From: Candidatus Desulfovibrio intestinipullorum
Lineage (GTDB): Bacteria > Desulfobacterota > Desulfovibrionia > Desulfovibrionales > Desulfovibrionaceae
NCBI GenBank assembly: GCA_019113165.1
Contig: DXHV01000007.1
Coordinates: 1 to 36,606 of the forward strand
Reading direction: 5' to 3'
DNA: 36,606 nt
Shown: piece by piece, positions 1 to 8,310 of the stretch
How positions within the stretch are numbered: position 1 is the first letter of the stretch
Layout of the letters: every line of letters begins with the position of its first letter
The notes under the pieces: generated by a model
The model's input: only the letters and a program-made list of their open reading frames with translations
Databases searched by the model: none
Told to the model about the DNA's origin: nothing
Program-made: the position numbers and the translations under genes

Positions 1-210
1 CGCCTCGCCATCAAGGCCATCCGCACCCTGTCCAGCGACGTGGAAATTCCCGCCAACATCCGCGCCTGCGCTGCCAAGTACGGCGTGCCGGTCAGCGAAG
101 ACGACATTCCGATCATGACCGCCAATGCCCAAAAGGACGCCTGCGGCCTCACCAACCCCCGCAAGATGACCGACGCTGCCGTCGCCGCCATCTACAAGGC
201 TGCCTTCTAA
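1..210 (+). CDS. Iron-containing alcohol dehydrogenase, C-terminal fragment
   Basis: The first 69 codons of the window are the end of a reading frame that started upstream and stops at TAA 208-210. The tail carries the segment DACGLTNPR followed by an amphipathic helix ending IYKAAF, which is the characteristic end of group III iron-dependent alcohol dehydrogenases (AdhB/FucO type, NAD-linked interconversion of primary alcohols and aldehydes). The iron-ligand histidines and the NAD-binding half lie outside the window, so substrate range cannot be judged. A strong terminator follows 36 bases downstream. Family recognition rests on this short tail only. Confidence 0.85.
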   Translation, partial: RLAIKAIRTLSSDVEIPANIRACAAKYGVPVSEDDIPIMTANAQKDACGLTNPRKMTDAAVAAIYKAAF

Positions 211-246
211 CTCTTCCGGGAATCTTCTCTCCCCTGATGTAACACA

Positions 247-278
247 GGGCCTCCGGTTTGCGCCGGGGGCCCTTTTTT
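247..278 (+). terminator. Rho-independent terminator of the Fe-alcohol dehydrogenase
   Basis: GC-rich inverted repeat (247-256 with 261-271, GGGCCTCCGG against CCGGGGGCCC) followed by six T at 273-278. It sits directly after the stop codon at 210. Confidence 0.85.
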
Positions 279-426
279 GCGGCCCATGCCAGGATCCTTG
301 TACGGGTCCGGGGTGCACAAGGGCTTGTGCCCGGCTTCTGCCTGTCGGGGACGGCCAGGAAGATCAGACACAGACCGGACAGTCGGGCAGACAAGGAGAC
401 GGGCAGTTCTCCTGTGCCCTGACACA

Positions 427-480
427 CCAAAAGAGCCGCTCAGGGAACCATGTTCAGCGATCCCTTGTGCGGCTCTTTTT
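427..480. terminator. Bidirectional terminator downstream of the mla operon
   Basis: AAAAGAGCCGC at 429-439 pairs with GCGGCTCTTTT at 469-479, and an inner CAGGGA/TCCCTTG pair extends the stem. A-runs and T-runs flank both sides, so it can end transcription coming from the minus-strand operon that stops at 545 and from the plus strand. The 281-426 stretch before it shows no gene. Confidence 0.7.
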
Positions 481-544
481 GTACGGCTCTTTTTGTGCAG
501 CCGTTTTTTCCCTGCGGCCTGGCTCACCGGAGTGCCTTTTCCGG

Positions 545-1240
545 TTATCTTGCAGTCCTGTCAGGCCTGTCTGGCTTGTGCACCCGTCGTTCCAGGGTCT
601 TTGGCAGGACCTTTGCCAGATCCCTGGCAAAGCCCTGCACAAGACGGCTTTCGGCCGCGACAATGGCGTCAAACATCTGGCTTGTGCCAAAGGGCGGCAG
701 GTTCACTGTCTCGGAGCTCGCAAAGCTGCCGCGGCCCAGCATGGTCCTGTTTTCGCGATCCAGCAGGGCCCAGCGGGCTTCCAGCACCACATTGCCCTTC
801 GTGTCCGCATCCATGCGCAGGACCTCGATGTGCAGGGCATAGGCCGTATCCGGCCTGTCGGCGCCCATGGGCAGCATGGTCACGTTCTCGCGCAGCATGG
901 GCTCGGCCAGCATGCTGGAGAGCACGCGGCGCATGCCCTGCTGCAGGGGCTCGGCCCAGACATTGAAGCGGGGAACGGTCAGGCCCGTGCCGTCGGCTGC
1001 GCGCACCACCACGCCCGGCCTGTCCAGGTAGCCTGGCACGATGAGCGCGCCTATGGCCATGGTCCTGGCGGGCAGGCTGGCAGCGTTCAGGGGCACATGG
1101 TCGCTGGTCAGCATGTAGAAATCCGTGGGACGGCTCTGGCCGCAGCCTGCAAGCAGGCTGACACAGAGCAGAACAAGCAGGGTGAACACTGACGTCGGAC
1201 GCGTCACCAGGTTCTTCTCTCGACTTTTCTCTCGGCTCAT
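545..1240 (-). CDS. PqiC-like ABC-transport auxiliary lipoprotein
   Basis: A 231-residue protein with a lipoprotein signal: a hydrophobic stretch about residues 18-30 and lipobox LLAGC with Cys33 as the lipidated residue. The rest matches the layout of the PqiC/DUF330 (ABC-type transport auxiliary lipoprotein) family: FYML start, then GxLxVPGYLDRPGVV, and an aromatic block NVWAEPL. The role inferred from the family is an outer-membrane-anchored partner of an MCE lipid transporter. Its ATG overlaps the TGA of the upstream mlaD gene (ATGA), so it is the last gene of the operon and translationally coupled. It takes the place where MlaC or MlaB would be found in enterobacteria. Confidence 0.85.
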   Translation of the reverse strand: MSREKSREKNLVTRPTSVFTLLVLLCVSLLAGCGQSRPTDFYMLTSDHVPLNAASLPARTMAIGALIVPGYLDRPGVVVRAADGTGLTVPRFNVWAEPLQQGMRRVLSSMLAEPMLRENVTMLPMGADRPDTAYALHIEVLRMDADTKGNVVLEARWALLDRENRTMLGRGSFASSETVNLPPFGTSQMFDAIVAAESRLVQGFARDLAKVLPKTLERRVHKPDRPDRTAR

Positions 1241-2211
1241 CAGTAGGCTCCTTGGCGACCACGCAGGATGGCTTCCGGATTGCGTTCCAGGGTATCGGCA
1301 AAATTGCGCAGCGAGCGGGCGGCTGCCGAGCCGTCCCTGAGCAGGCGGTTCAGGCTGTTGGTCAGGGGCGAATCCGGGGCCACCAGCTGCTGGGAGGACT
1401 GGGCAAAGGACTGCAACTGCCTGAAGGCCAGGTCAAAATCCTTCAGGGCCGTGCGCAAATCCGTCAGGGCCGCAGGGGTCTGCGCCCGCAAATGATCCGT
1501 GCTGTCGGCCAGGTTGGCCAGCACGCGCTCCAGCAGGGAGGGCACGTCCTTCATGTCCTGCAGAAGGGCCTGGGAGGCCGTGAAGGTGCCCTCTATGGCG
1601 GAAAAGGTACGCTGTATGGCTCCGCTGCTCAGAAAGGCATTGATCTGCACGATGGAGTGCTCGAGATTGGCGACAAGCTCGTCCACCGGAATCTTGCCCA
1701 GGGATTTCTGCAGGGATTCTATGGGCGAGGCGATGGTGGGAATTTCCAGCAGGGGATTGGGCGAAAGGAACTGGGCCTTGTGATCGGGGTAGAAGTCCAG
1801 CTGTATGCGGGACTGGCCCGTCAGAAAGCTGGAGGTCTGCAGCTGGGCCCGCATGCCCTTGCTTATCATGTCACGGATGATTTCCTGCTCCGTGTTCTCG
1901 TCGCTCACGTGCTCGCCCGTGGCCAGCACCAGGTTGTCCGCATTGATGCGGATGTTGACCGGCGTAGTGACGCCCACGTTGCTGGCATTGGCCATAAGGG
2001 TAATGCGCGTGACCGAGCCCAGGGGCACGCCGCGCAGCATGACCGGCGACCCTATGGACAACCCGCTCACCGAAGAGTTGAAATACAGGACGTATTCCGT
2101 GTCCGTGGTCATGTACTTGCCGCCGCCCAGGGCAATGATGCCTGCAATGAGCAGGACGATGGTGCCTATGATGAAGGCACCGACTCCAGCCTTGTGTTTT
2201 TCAAGATTCAT
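1240..2211 (-). CDS. mlaD: MlaD-family MCE protein (lipid-binding)
   Basis: A 323-residue protein with one N-terminal membrane anchor (about residues 10-30) and a single MCE domain (about 38-125), recognisable by the segments YVLYFNSSVSGLSIGSPVMLRG and GVPLGSV. A long predicted alpha-helical tail follows. MCE proteins form hexameric rings on the periplasmic face of the inner membrane and bind phospholipid for transfer to or from the MlaFE ABC transporter. It lies between the ATPase gene (53 bases upstream) and the lipoprotein gene (4-base overlap). Start ATG at 2211 follows a GGGAGCAAC-type ribosome site. Confidence 0.9.
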   Translation of the reverse strand: MNLEKHKAGVGAFIIGTIVLLIAGIIALGGGKYMTTDTEYVLYFNSSVSGLSIGSPVMLRGVPLGSVTRITLMANASNVGVTTPVNIRINADNLVLATGEHVSDENTEQEIIRDMISKGMRAQLQTSSFLTGQSRIQLDFYPDHKAQFLSPNPLLEIPTIASPIESLQKSLGKIPVDELVANLEHSIVQINAFLSSGAIQRTFSAIEGTFTASQALLQDMKDVPSLLERVLANLADSTDHLRAQTPAALTDLRTALKDFDLAFRQLQSFAQSSQQLVAPDSPLTNSLNRLLRDGSAAARSLRNFADTLERNPEAILRGRQGAY

Positions 2212-2264
2212 GTTGCTCCCCTGCCGTCCGCAATGCGAAAAGCGCTCTGTCCATCGAGCAGTGC

Positions 2265-3065
2265 TCAGACTGTCCTGCCGCTGACAGGCGTTTCGCCGCC
2301 CCTGGTGAGAAAGCGCAGGGTGGCCGGATCCGTGGCACTGTCATGGAGGAGATCGTGGGGATTGCCGCAGGCTGTCATGCGCCTGGTGTCGGCATCCAGA
2401 AAGATACAGGTCGTGGCTATGCTGAAGATGCTGGCGAGCTCGTGGGACACGATGACAAAGGTGGTCCCCAGGCCGTTGCGCAGCTCCACGATAAGATCGT
2501 CCAGCAGCCTGGAGCTCACGGGATCAAGGCCTGCCGAGGGCTCGTCCAGGAAGAGCACGGCCGGATCCAGGGCCAGGGCCCTGGCCAGGCCCGCACGCTT
2601 GCGCATGCCGCCGGAAATTTCCGACGGATAGTAGTCCTCGAAGCCGGCCAGACCTGTCAGGGCCAGCTTGAGCAGTGCCTGGGAACGGATTTCCCCGGCA
2701 GAAAGGGTCGTGTACTGCTCCAGGGGCAGGGCCACGTTCTCGGCCAGGGTCATGGAGCTCCACAGGGCGCCCTGCTGGAAGAGCACCCCGCTGCGCCGGC
2801 GTGCGGCATAGCGGTCTTCCAGACTGCCCGGCCAGAAGGGCCTGTTCAGAAAGCTCACGGAGCCTTTGGCCGGTTCCTTGAGCCCCATGAGCACGCGCAA
2901 AAGAGTGGACTTGCCACAGCCGGAACCGCCCATGATGAAGAAGATGTCCCCTGGGCGCACGTCAAAGGAGACATCGTGCATGAGCACAAAGCTGCCGTAG
3001 CCTACGGTCAGGTTCCGTGCGGACAGGACGCTCTGCGTCCCGGATTCAGTGTGGGAAGCGGGCAT
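2265..3065 (-). CDS. mlaF: MlaF-family ABC transporter ATPase
   Basis: A 266-residue ABC ATPase with Walker A GGSGCGKST at residues 46-54, signature ISGGMRKRAGLARAL and Walker B VLFLDEPSAGLDP. The ISGGMRKR form of the signature is typical of MlaF/lipid-transport ATPases. It energises phospholipid movement across the inner membrane with MlaE. I chose ATG 3065 over an upstream in-frame ATG at 3179. The longer version would overlap mlaE by about 110 bases and adds a low-complexity Trp/Ser/Pro-rich extension, whereas ATG 3065 follows a GGAG site and starts 4 bases past the mlaE stop. Confidence 0.92.
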   Translation of the reverse strand: MPASHTESGTQSVLSARNLTVGYGSFVLMHDVSFDVRPGDIFFIMGGSGCGKSTLLRVLMGLKEPAKGSVSFLNRPFWPGSLEDRYAARRRSGVLFQQGALWSSMTLAENVALPLEQYTTLSAGEIRSQALLKLALTGLAGFEDYYPSEISGGMRKRAGLARALALDPAVLFLDEPSAGLDPVSSRLLDDLIVELRNGLGTTFVIVSHELASIFSIATTCIFLDADTRRMTACGNPHDLLHDSATDPATLRFLTRGGETPVSGRTV

Positions 3066-3069
3066 GGCG

Positions 3070-4293
3070 TCAGATCTCCAGGACGTTGCAGATGATGGTA
3101 ATGATGGCTGTCGAGATGATGATGCCGACCAGGGAGTGCACCACGGCCGTTGTGGTGGCCACGCCGACACCCTGGGCACTGCGCGAGCAGCGCATGCCGT
3201 GATAGCAGCCGAACAGGGCTATCACGATGCCGAACACGGCCGCATAAACAAGGCCCACCAGCCCGTGCTGAAAGGAGACCATCTGCACCGTGGCATTGAT
3301 GTACTGCGCAGGCGCCAGATCCAGGATGGCAACGCCCACCAGAAAGCCGCCCACCATGCCCATGAGATCGGCCACCACCGTGAGCAGCGGCACCATGAGG
3401 GCCAGGGAGAGCATGCGCGGCAAAACCAGGAAGTCCGTAGGCGAAATGCCCATGGTCTCCAGGGCATCCACCTCCTCGTTGACCTGCATGGTGCCTATGA
3501 GGGCCGCGTAGGCTGCGCCCACCCTGCCGGACATGACCACGCCCACCATGACCGCGCCCATGACGCGCAGCATGCCGATGCCGACCAGGCCGGCCACATA
3601 GATCTGGGCCCCGAAATTGGTCAGCTGCACGGCGCCCACAAAGGCCAGGATGAGGCCGAAGAGCATGTTGGTGAGGGCAATGATGCCTAAGGAACCCACG
3701 CCGCACTCGTACATGGCCTCGAAGAGGTCCTTGGCGCGCATGCTGGAACGGCCCCGCACAAGGCGCGCAAGGGCCAGAGTCACATCGCCAAGAAAGGACA
3801 GAAAATCGCCCACGCGTCCGGGCAGGGTCAGCGCCCTGCCCCCGAGCCAGACAAGAAAGCCTTCCCTGGTTTTCTCCCTGGCAGAGCCCTTCTTGCGATC
3901 CACGGCAAAGGCCAGGGCAATGAGTTTTTTGAGTTCGTCAGGAAGGACTTCCTCGACCACGATACCGCGCTCCCTGGCCTCGCGCAGGCAGTCCACCACA
4001 AAGGCCAGCAGGGACGAATCCCATTCTCCGAGGTGCTCGGCCCTGAGGCAGAGGCGGGCAAGCCCCTCCCCGGCAAGGCTGTGCTTCGCTGCGGCGGCCT
4101 CCTTCGGCAGGGAACGATCCAGGGACCAGGTCCCGGAGACCGTCATCGTGAGAAGATCGTCCTGCCGGGCCACGGCAATGGCGGCAGTGTCGGCAGCAGA
4201 CCTGGCTTCTCGACCAGGCCCGGGTCCTGTGCCGGCAGCCGGCTGTCCCTTTCCTTCGGCCGGGGACGCAGCGGGGGTGCTTGTTTTCTTCAA
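3070..4293 (-). CDS. mlaE: MlaE-family permease with N-terminal STAS-like domain
   Basis: 407 residues: a poorly conserved N-terminal part (about 44-140) that looks like a STAS domain (MlaB-like), then the MlaE permease domain (about 170-407) with five or six membrane spans. Family motifs are seen in VVMSGRVGAAYAALIGTM, NEEVDALETMGISPTDFLVLPR and YHGMRCSRSAQGVG. Fusion of the MlaB-like STAS module to MlaE explains why no separate mlaB is present. The start is a TTG at 4293, preceded by GAGG ten bases upstream; I see no ATG or GTG that would fit better. It is the first gene of the mla operon. Confidence 0.9.
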   Translation of the reverse strand: MKKTSTPAASPAEGKGQPAAGTGPGPGREARSAADTAAIAVARQDDLLTMTVSGTWSLDRSLPKEAAAAKHSLAGEGLARLCLRAEHLGEWDSSLLAFVVDCLREARERGIVVEEVLPDELKKLIALAFAVDRKKGSAREKTREGFLVWLGGRALTLPGRVGDFLSFLGDVTLALARLVRGRSSMRAKDLFEAMYECGVGSLGIIALTNMLFGLILAFVGAVQLTNFGAQIYVAGLVGIGMLRVMGAVMVGVVMSGRVGAAYAALIGTMQVNEEVDALETMGISPTDFLVLPRMLSLALMVPLLTVVADLMGMVGGFLVGVAILDLAPAQYINATVQMVSFQHGLVGLVYAAVFGIVIALFGCYHGMRCSRSAQGVGVATTTAVVHSLVGIIISTAIITIICNVLEI

Positions 4294-4641
4294 GTGATTA
4301 CAACCTCAATCTTTTCCTGAAAACGCGCCTGCCCCCGGACCATGCTGCAGCACTCGTGGCAGGAGCCATGACCGGTTAACCGTGGCAGGGTCCCGGCATT
4401 CCGGGATCTTGACAGCCCTGTGCGACTGGGAGACAAAACCGGACAGACGGAGAAAGAACTCTGCAGACTATGCCTTGGAAAAATTACGTCTTTTGCCAGG
4501 CACTGTCAAAAGAGCACGCAGGCAGACACTGTGTCCCTTCTCTGTCAGCCGCAGGGCTACCGGCCTTCCCTCCGGCGCGTCCCTGCACGTATCAGGCAGT
4601 ACTCAGCACCAGCACGCATCAAGACCGCAAGGAGAAGTTTC
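4294..4641. other. Intergenic region between divergent mla operon and polA
   Basis: 348 bases without a gene; promoters of both the mla operon and polA must lie here. Visible items: the perfect 10-base palindrome CGGTTAACCG at 4373-4382; a 6-bp hairpin TCCCGG-CATT-CCGGGA at 4391-4406; and a -35-like TTGACA at 4409-4414, which lacks a good -10 partner. None is strong enough to name a regulator. Confidence 0.4.
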
Positions 4642-7401
4642 ATGCCCCTGTCCGCCCCCTTTTCGTCAGCCGACCGTCCCATCTTCCTCATGGACGGCAC
4701 AGCCTATCTGTACAGAGGCTTTTATGCGAACAGCTCTCTGCAGCGCTCCGACGGCTTTCCTACCGGCGCCCTGACCGTGGTCACCCGCATCCTGCTGCGC
4801 ATCCTGCGCCAGGAACGGCCCTGCTGGTTTGCCTTTCTCAAGGACGGCCACGGCAAGAATTTCCGCCACGAGGTCTACCCGAACTACAAGGCCAATCGCA
4901 TGGCCATGCCCGAGGCCCTGGCGAGCCAGATGGAGCCCGTGGAGCGCATGGTGCGGACCCTGGGCCTGCATTTCGAGGAATCTCAGGGCTGCGAGGCCGA
5001 CGACTGCATAGCCTCCCTGGCTGCCCGCTTCTCACCGGAGCACCCCGTGGTCATTGTCTCTGCGGACAAGGATCTGAAGCAGTGCCTGCGGCCCAATGTC
5101 ATCATGTGGGATCCGGCCGCCAAGGACGAAAAGATTGTCACCATGCAGGGCGTGGAGGAGGAGGCCGGTATTCCCGTCTCCCTTTGGGCGGACCTGCAGG
5201 CCCTGACCGGCGATTCCGTGGACAACATCCCGGGCGTGCCGGGCATTGGTCCCAAGACGGCCCTGCAAATCCTCAGGGACTTCCCCGGCCTGGAAGACAT
5301 CCGCGACCGCTTCCGCCTCCTCTCCCCCAAGCATCAGAAAAAGCTCGAAGGTCATCTCGAGGAGATGTTTGTCTACAGAAAGCTGACCACGCTCTCCACC
5401 TCACAGTGCCCTGACATCACCCTGGACGATCTGAAAACGGCTCCGGTCAACATGAACGAGGCCCTGGCTCTGGCCAAGGAATTCGAGATGCGGGCCCTGA
5501 TGCGCGAAATCATGGCCCTTGGCAGGGAATCGGCCCAGGGCGAGGGCATGACCTTCACCACAACGCAAAAGGGCGCCAGTCCTTCCGCAAGCACAGCCAC
5601 GCAATCTGCCACGCTGTCTGCTGCAGGCCCTGCCGAGCCGGCCTTCGAACGAGACGAGACCGATCTGCTCAAGGCCACCATGGGTGCCTCCCTGCTGGAC
5701 CTTGCCAGGGGCTCGAACACCCAGGGACTCAAAAAAATCGCCACTGCGGAAGCGCTGCCCCCCTGCTCTGGACAGCGTGTGGCCGTCATCTGGCCGGACG
5801 GAGCGGACGGCCCCTGCGCCGTGGGCCTGGCCGCAGCGGACGGAACAGAGGGCAGGGAATTTCTGTGGACCGGCACCATGACAGACCTTGTACACTGGAG
5901 CGAGGCGGCCGCCCTGCTGGTGGTGAGCGATGCCAAGCCCCTGCTCAAGGCTGGCAGTCCCTGGCAGGAAACGGCCCTGCTGCGCAGCAGAGGGCGCGGG
6001 CTCTATGATCTGAGCCTTGCCGCCTACCTCTTCAATCCCGAGGAAAGCAACTATTCCTGGGCCAGGCTGGTGGGACAGGCAAGCCTGCCCAATGACATAG
6101 ACGGCAAGGGACCGGGACTTGTGGCCCTGGCCATGGAGGCATGGGGCAGATCCCGCCTTGTGCGCGACGGCCTCTCCGATCTCTACCACAATCTGGAGCT
6201 GCCGCTCACGGCCGTGCTGGCCGGCATGGAGGATACAGGCATCAGTATCGACATGCTGGCCTTCCAGAACTTCCTTGGCGAGGTGCGCCAGGAACTGAGC
6301 ATGCTGACCCAGAAAATCTACGACGAGGCCGGAGAAAGCTTCAACCTGCGCTCGGCCCAGCAGCTTGGCGAGATCCTCTATACGAAACTCAGGCTGCCCA
6401 TGACCCGCAAGACGCGCAACGGCCAGCCTTCCACAAGTCAGGAAGCCCTGGAAAGCCTGGCAGGCCATGCCATCATTGACGCCATCCTGCGCTTCCGCAA
6501 GCTGGAAAAGATGCGTTCCACCTACCTTGAGCCCCTGCCACGGCTCACGGATCGCAACGGCCGCCTGCACACCACCTTCAATCAGGAGGCCACGGCCACG
6601 GGCAGGCTCTCCTCCAGCAATCCCAATCTGCAGAACATCCCCGTGCGCGGAGCACTTGGCAAGCGCATGCGCTCCTGCTTCGTGGCCTGCCCGGGTTCCC
6701 TGCTCGTGAGCTGCGACTACTCCCAGATCGAGCTGCGCGTCCTGGCCTTCATGAGCCAGGATCAGGCCCTTTTGCAGGCCTTTGCCAACAACGAGGACAT
6801 TCACACCCGCACAGCGGCCCTCATCTACGAATGCGAGCCCGCCGACATCACGGCCGATCAGCGCCGCAATGCCAAGACCATCAACTTCGGTCTCATCTAC
6901 GGCATGGGCGCCCAGAAGCTGGCCCGGGAAATCGGCGTCACGCCCAACGAGGCCAAGGCCTTCATCAAGCGCTACTTTGAAAAGCTCACCGGCCTCAAGG
7001 CCTTCTACGAGCGGGTGGAGCAGGACGCCCTGCAGCACGGCTTTGTCACCACCCTGGGCGGCCGGCGCAGGCTTCTGCCCAATATCAGCTCCAACAATGC
7101 CCAGGAACAGGCCCTGGCCCGCAGGCAGGCCATCAACACGGTCATCCAGGGCTCTGCGGCAGACATCATCAAGATGGCCATGCTCAGTGTCTGGCAGGAC
7201 GAGGAACTGGCCCGCATGCAGGCCCGCATGGTGCTGCAGATCCACGACGAACTGGTCCTGGAAGTGCCGGAAGCCTGGGCCAGGGCTGCCGGCGAGCGTG
7301 TGGTGCAGCTCATGGAAGGGGTGCAGCCCGGAGGCCGGACCTTCGAGCCCAGGCTGAAAGTGGACTGGGGCACAGGCAGGGACTGGGGTACGGCCCACTA
7401 G
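4642..7401 (+). CDS. polA: DNA polymerase I
   Basis: 919 residues, the normal PolA length. Domains in order: 5'-3' exonuclease (about 10-300, with FLMDGTAYLYRGF, EADDCIASL and GDSVDNIPGVPGIGPKTA); a degenerate 3'-5' exonuclease region (about 350-520); and the polymerase palm/fingers with motif A DYSQIELR (Asp692), motif B RRNAKTINFGLIYG (741-754) and motif C HDE (868-870). The DxE pair that binds metal in the proofreading site of E. coli Pol I is not visible (the region reads VAVIWPDGADG), so proofreading is probably absent, as in Taq and Bst polymerases. ATG 4642 is chosen over an upstream frame extension because AAGGAG sits at 4629-4634 and the family begins here. Role: Okazaki fragment maturation and repair. 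Confidence 0.97.
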   Translation: MPLSAPFSSADRPIFLMDGTAYLYRGFYANSSLQRSDGFPTGALTVVTRILLRILRQERPCWFAFLKDGHGKNFRHEVYPNYKANRMAMPEALASQMEPVERMVRTLGLHFEESQGCEADDCIASLAARFSPEHPVVIVSADKDLKQCLRPNVIMWDPAAKDEKIVTMQGVEEEAGIPVSLWADLQALTGDSVDNIPGVPGIGPKTALQILRDFPGLEDIRDRFRLLSPKHQKKLEGHLEEMFVYRKLTTLSTSQCPDITLDDLKTAPVNMNEALALAKEFEMRALMREIMALGRESAQGEGMTFTTTQKGASPSASTATQSATLSAAGPAEPAFERDETDLLKATMGASLLDLARGSNTQGLKKIATAEALPPCSGQRVAVIWPDGADGPCAVGLAAADGTEGREFLWTGTMTDLVHWSEAAALLVVSDAKPLLKAGSPWQETALLRSRGRGLYDLSLAAYLFNPEESNYSWARLVGQASLPNDIDGKGPGLVALAMEAWGRSRLVRDGLSDLYHNLELPLTAVLAGMEDTGISIDMLAFQNFLGEVRQELSMLTQKIYDEAGESFNLRSAQQLGEILYTKLRLPMTRKTRNGQPSTSQEALESLAGHAIIDAILRFRKLEKMRSTYLEPLPRLTDRNGRLHTTFNQEATATGRLSSSNPNLQNIPVRGALGKRMRSCFVACPGSLLVSCDYSQIELRVLAFMSQDQALLQAFANNEDIHTRTAALIYECEPADITADQRRNAKTINFGLIYGMGAQKLAREIGVTPNEAKAFIKRYFEKLTGLKAFYERVEQDALQHGFVTTLGGRRRLLPNISSNNAQEQALARRQAINTVIQGSAADIIKMAMLSVWQDEELARMQARMVLQIHDELVLEVPEAWARAAGERVVQLMEGVQPGGRTFEPRLKVDWGTGRDWGTAH

Positions 7402-7445
7402 CCTGCTTCCTCCTGGTTCCACGCCCTGACCTTTCCCGCAACGCA

Positions 7446-7483
7446 GGAAGGCTGCCTGCATGAGCAGACAGCCTTCCTTTTCC
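7446..7483 (+). terminator. polA terminator
   Basis: Perfect 9-bp stem GGAAGGCTG (7446-7454) with CAGCCTTCC (7469-7477), followed by TTTTCC. It lies 45 bases after the polA stop and before the convergent cupin gene. Confidence 0.75.
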
Positions 7484-7545
7484 GGGACGAGCGCCTGTCC
7501 AGTGACCTGGAACGCGCACGCCCTGATCCTGTTGTCTCTTTCTTC

Positions 7546-7935
7546 CTACTTTGCAAGCCAGGCCGGACCCTGCTCGGGCTGGGTGAGCTCGGCATCGGTC
7601 ATGGTGTATTCCTTGAGAGAGCCCTCGCGAACCTGCACACAGACAAAGCGCAGTTCGCTGTCATCGGCAGCCCTGATGCAGCGGCCGGCGCCAGTGCCCA
7701 CCCTGAAGCAGTCGCCGGCTTCAAGGTCGTGCACCGTGCCGTCAATCCACATACAGCCCTTGCCGGCCAGAACGAGATAGATTTCCTCGTTGTTCTTGTG
7801 GCTGTGCACAAAGGGCACGCCTGCGCCGGCGGGCAGGCAGTTGAAGGACACTTCGGCACCGGTGAGGCCAAGAGCATCGTGCAGCTCTGTGCGGCCGGCC
7901 TGCAAATCCACATGGGTTTTGGAAAATGCGCTCAT
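7546..7935 (-). CDS. Small cupin-domain protein
   Basis: 129 residues forming a single cupin barrel. The first cupin motif is seen at VHSHKNNEEIYLVLAGKG with His44, His46 and Glu50/51 as probable metal ligands; the second motif is degenerate. Small cupins of this type bind a metal and a small ligand or act as isomerases/sensors; no substrate can be assigned. The start is ATG 7935 with a strong AAGGAGG site seven bases upstream; an earlier in-frame ATG at 8061 would run through the operator-like sites and is rejected. It is convergent with polA. Two near-identical palindromes upstream suggest control by a dimeric repressor. Confidence 0.85.
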   Translation of the reverse strand: MSAFSKTHVDLQAGRTELHDALGLTGAEVSFNCLPAGAGVPFVHSHKNNEEIYLVLAGKGCMWIDGTVHDLEAGDCFRVGTGAGRCIRAADDSELRFVCVQVREGSLKEYTMTDAELTQPEQGPAWLAK

Positions 7936-7953
7936 GGAACGCCTCCTTTTTTT

Positions 7954-8058
7954 GTTTGATATCGAACTATCTGTATCAAAGACTGCAGCGCACTGGCTGC
8001 GCCTGACACAGGGCGGCAGTTCACGTCCCGTGCACAGAGCAAATAATTCGATATCGAA
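7954..8058. promoter_or_regulatory. Paired palindromic operator-like sites upstream of the cupin gene
   Basis: A perfect 12-base palindrome TTCGATATCGAA lies at 8047-8058, and a one-mismatch version TTTGATATCGAA at 7955-7966, immediately upstream of the cupin ribosome site. The two are 92 bases apart. Such sites fit a MarR/GntR-class dimer; no regulator gene is adjacent, so the identity is unknown. They lie in the divergent region shared with the ADP-ribosylglycohydrolase gene. Confidence 0.5.
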
Positions 8059-8310
8059 CAAAAAGTCAAGCAGATTGTTCCAGTCTGACGGCCACTTTCT
8101 GGAAATTTCCTCTTGTCAGCGCTACAAGGGCTGAAGGAGCAGAAGTCCCCCGGAACGAACGCACGGTCCAGCCCCAAAGCAGGCATGGCTGCAGACTGTG
8201 CGCCAGCTCTTCTCTCCCCATCCAAAGGACCATCACAAACTGCCCTTCCTTTCTACAAATCCGCAGCTCCATGGGAGAACGCCCCATGGTCCACAGGAAG
8301 GAGGCAGATC

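Noticed and set aside
4420..4641. A 74-codon upstream extension of polA
   Set aside because: PolA homologues begin with the PIFLMDG segment shortly after ATG 4642, which has a well-placed AAGGAG.
5401..7461. A 686-codon open frame on the minus strand opposite polA
   Set aside because: Antisense shadow of the polymerase domain; no recognisable protein features.
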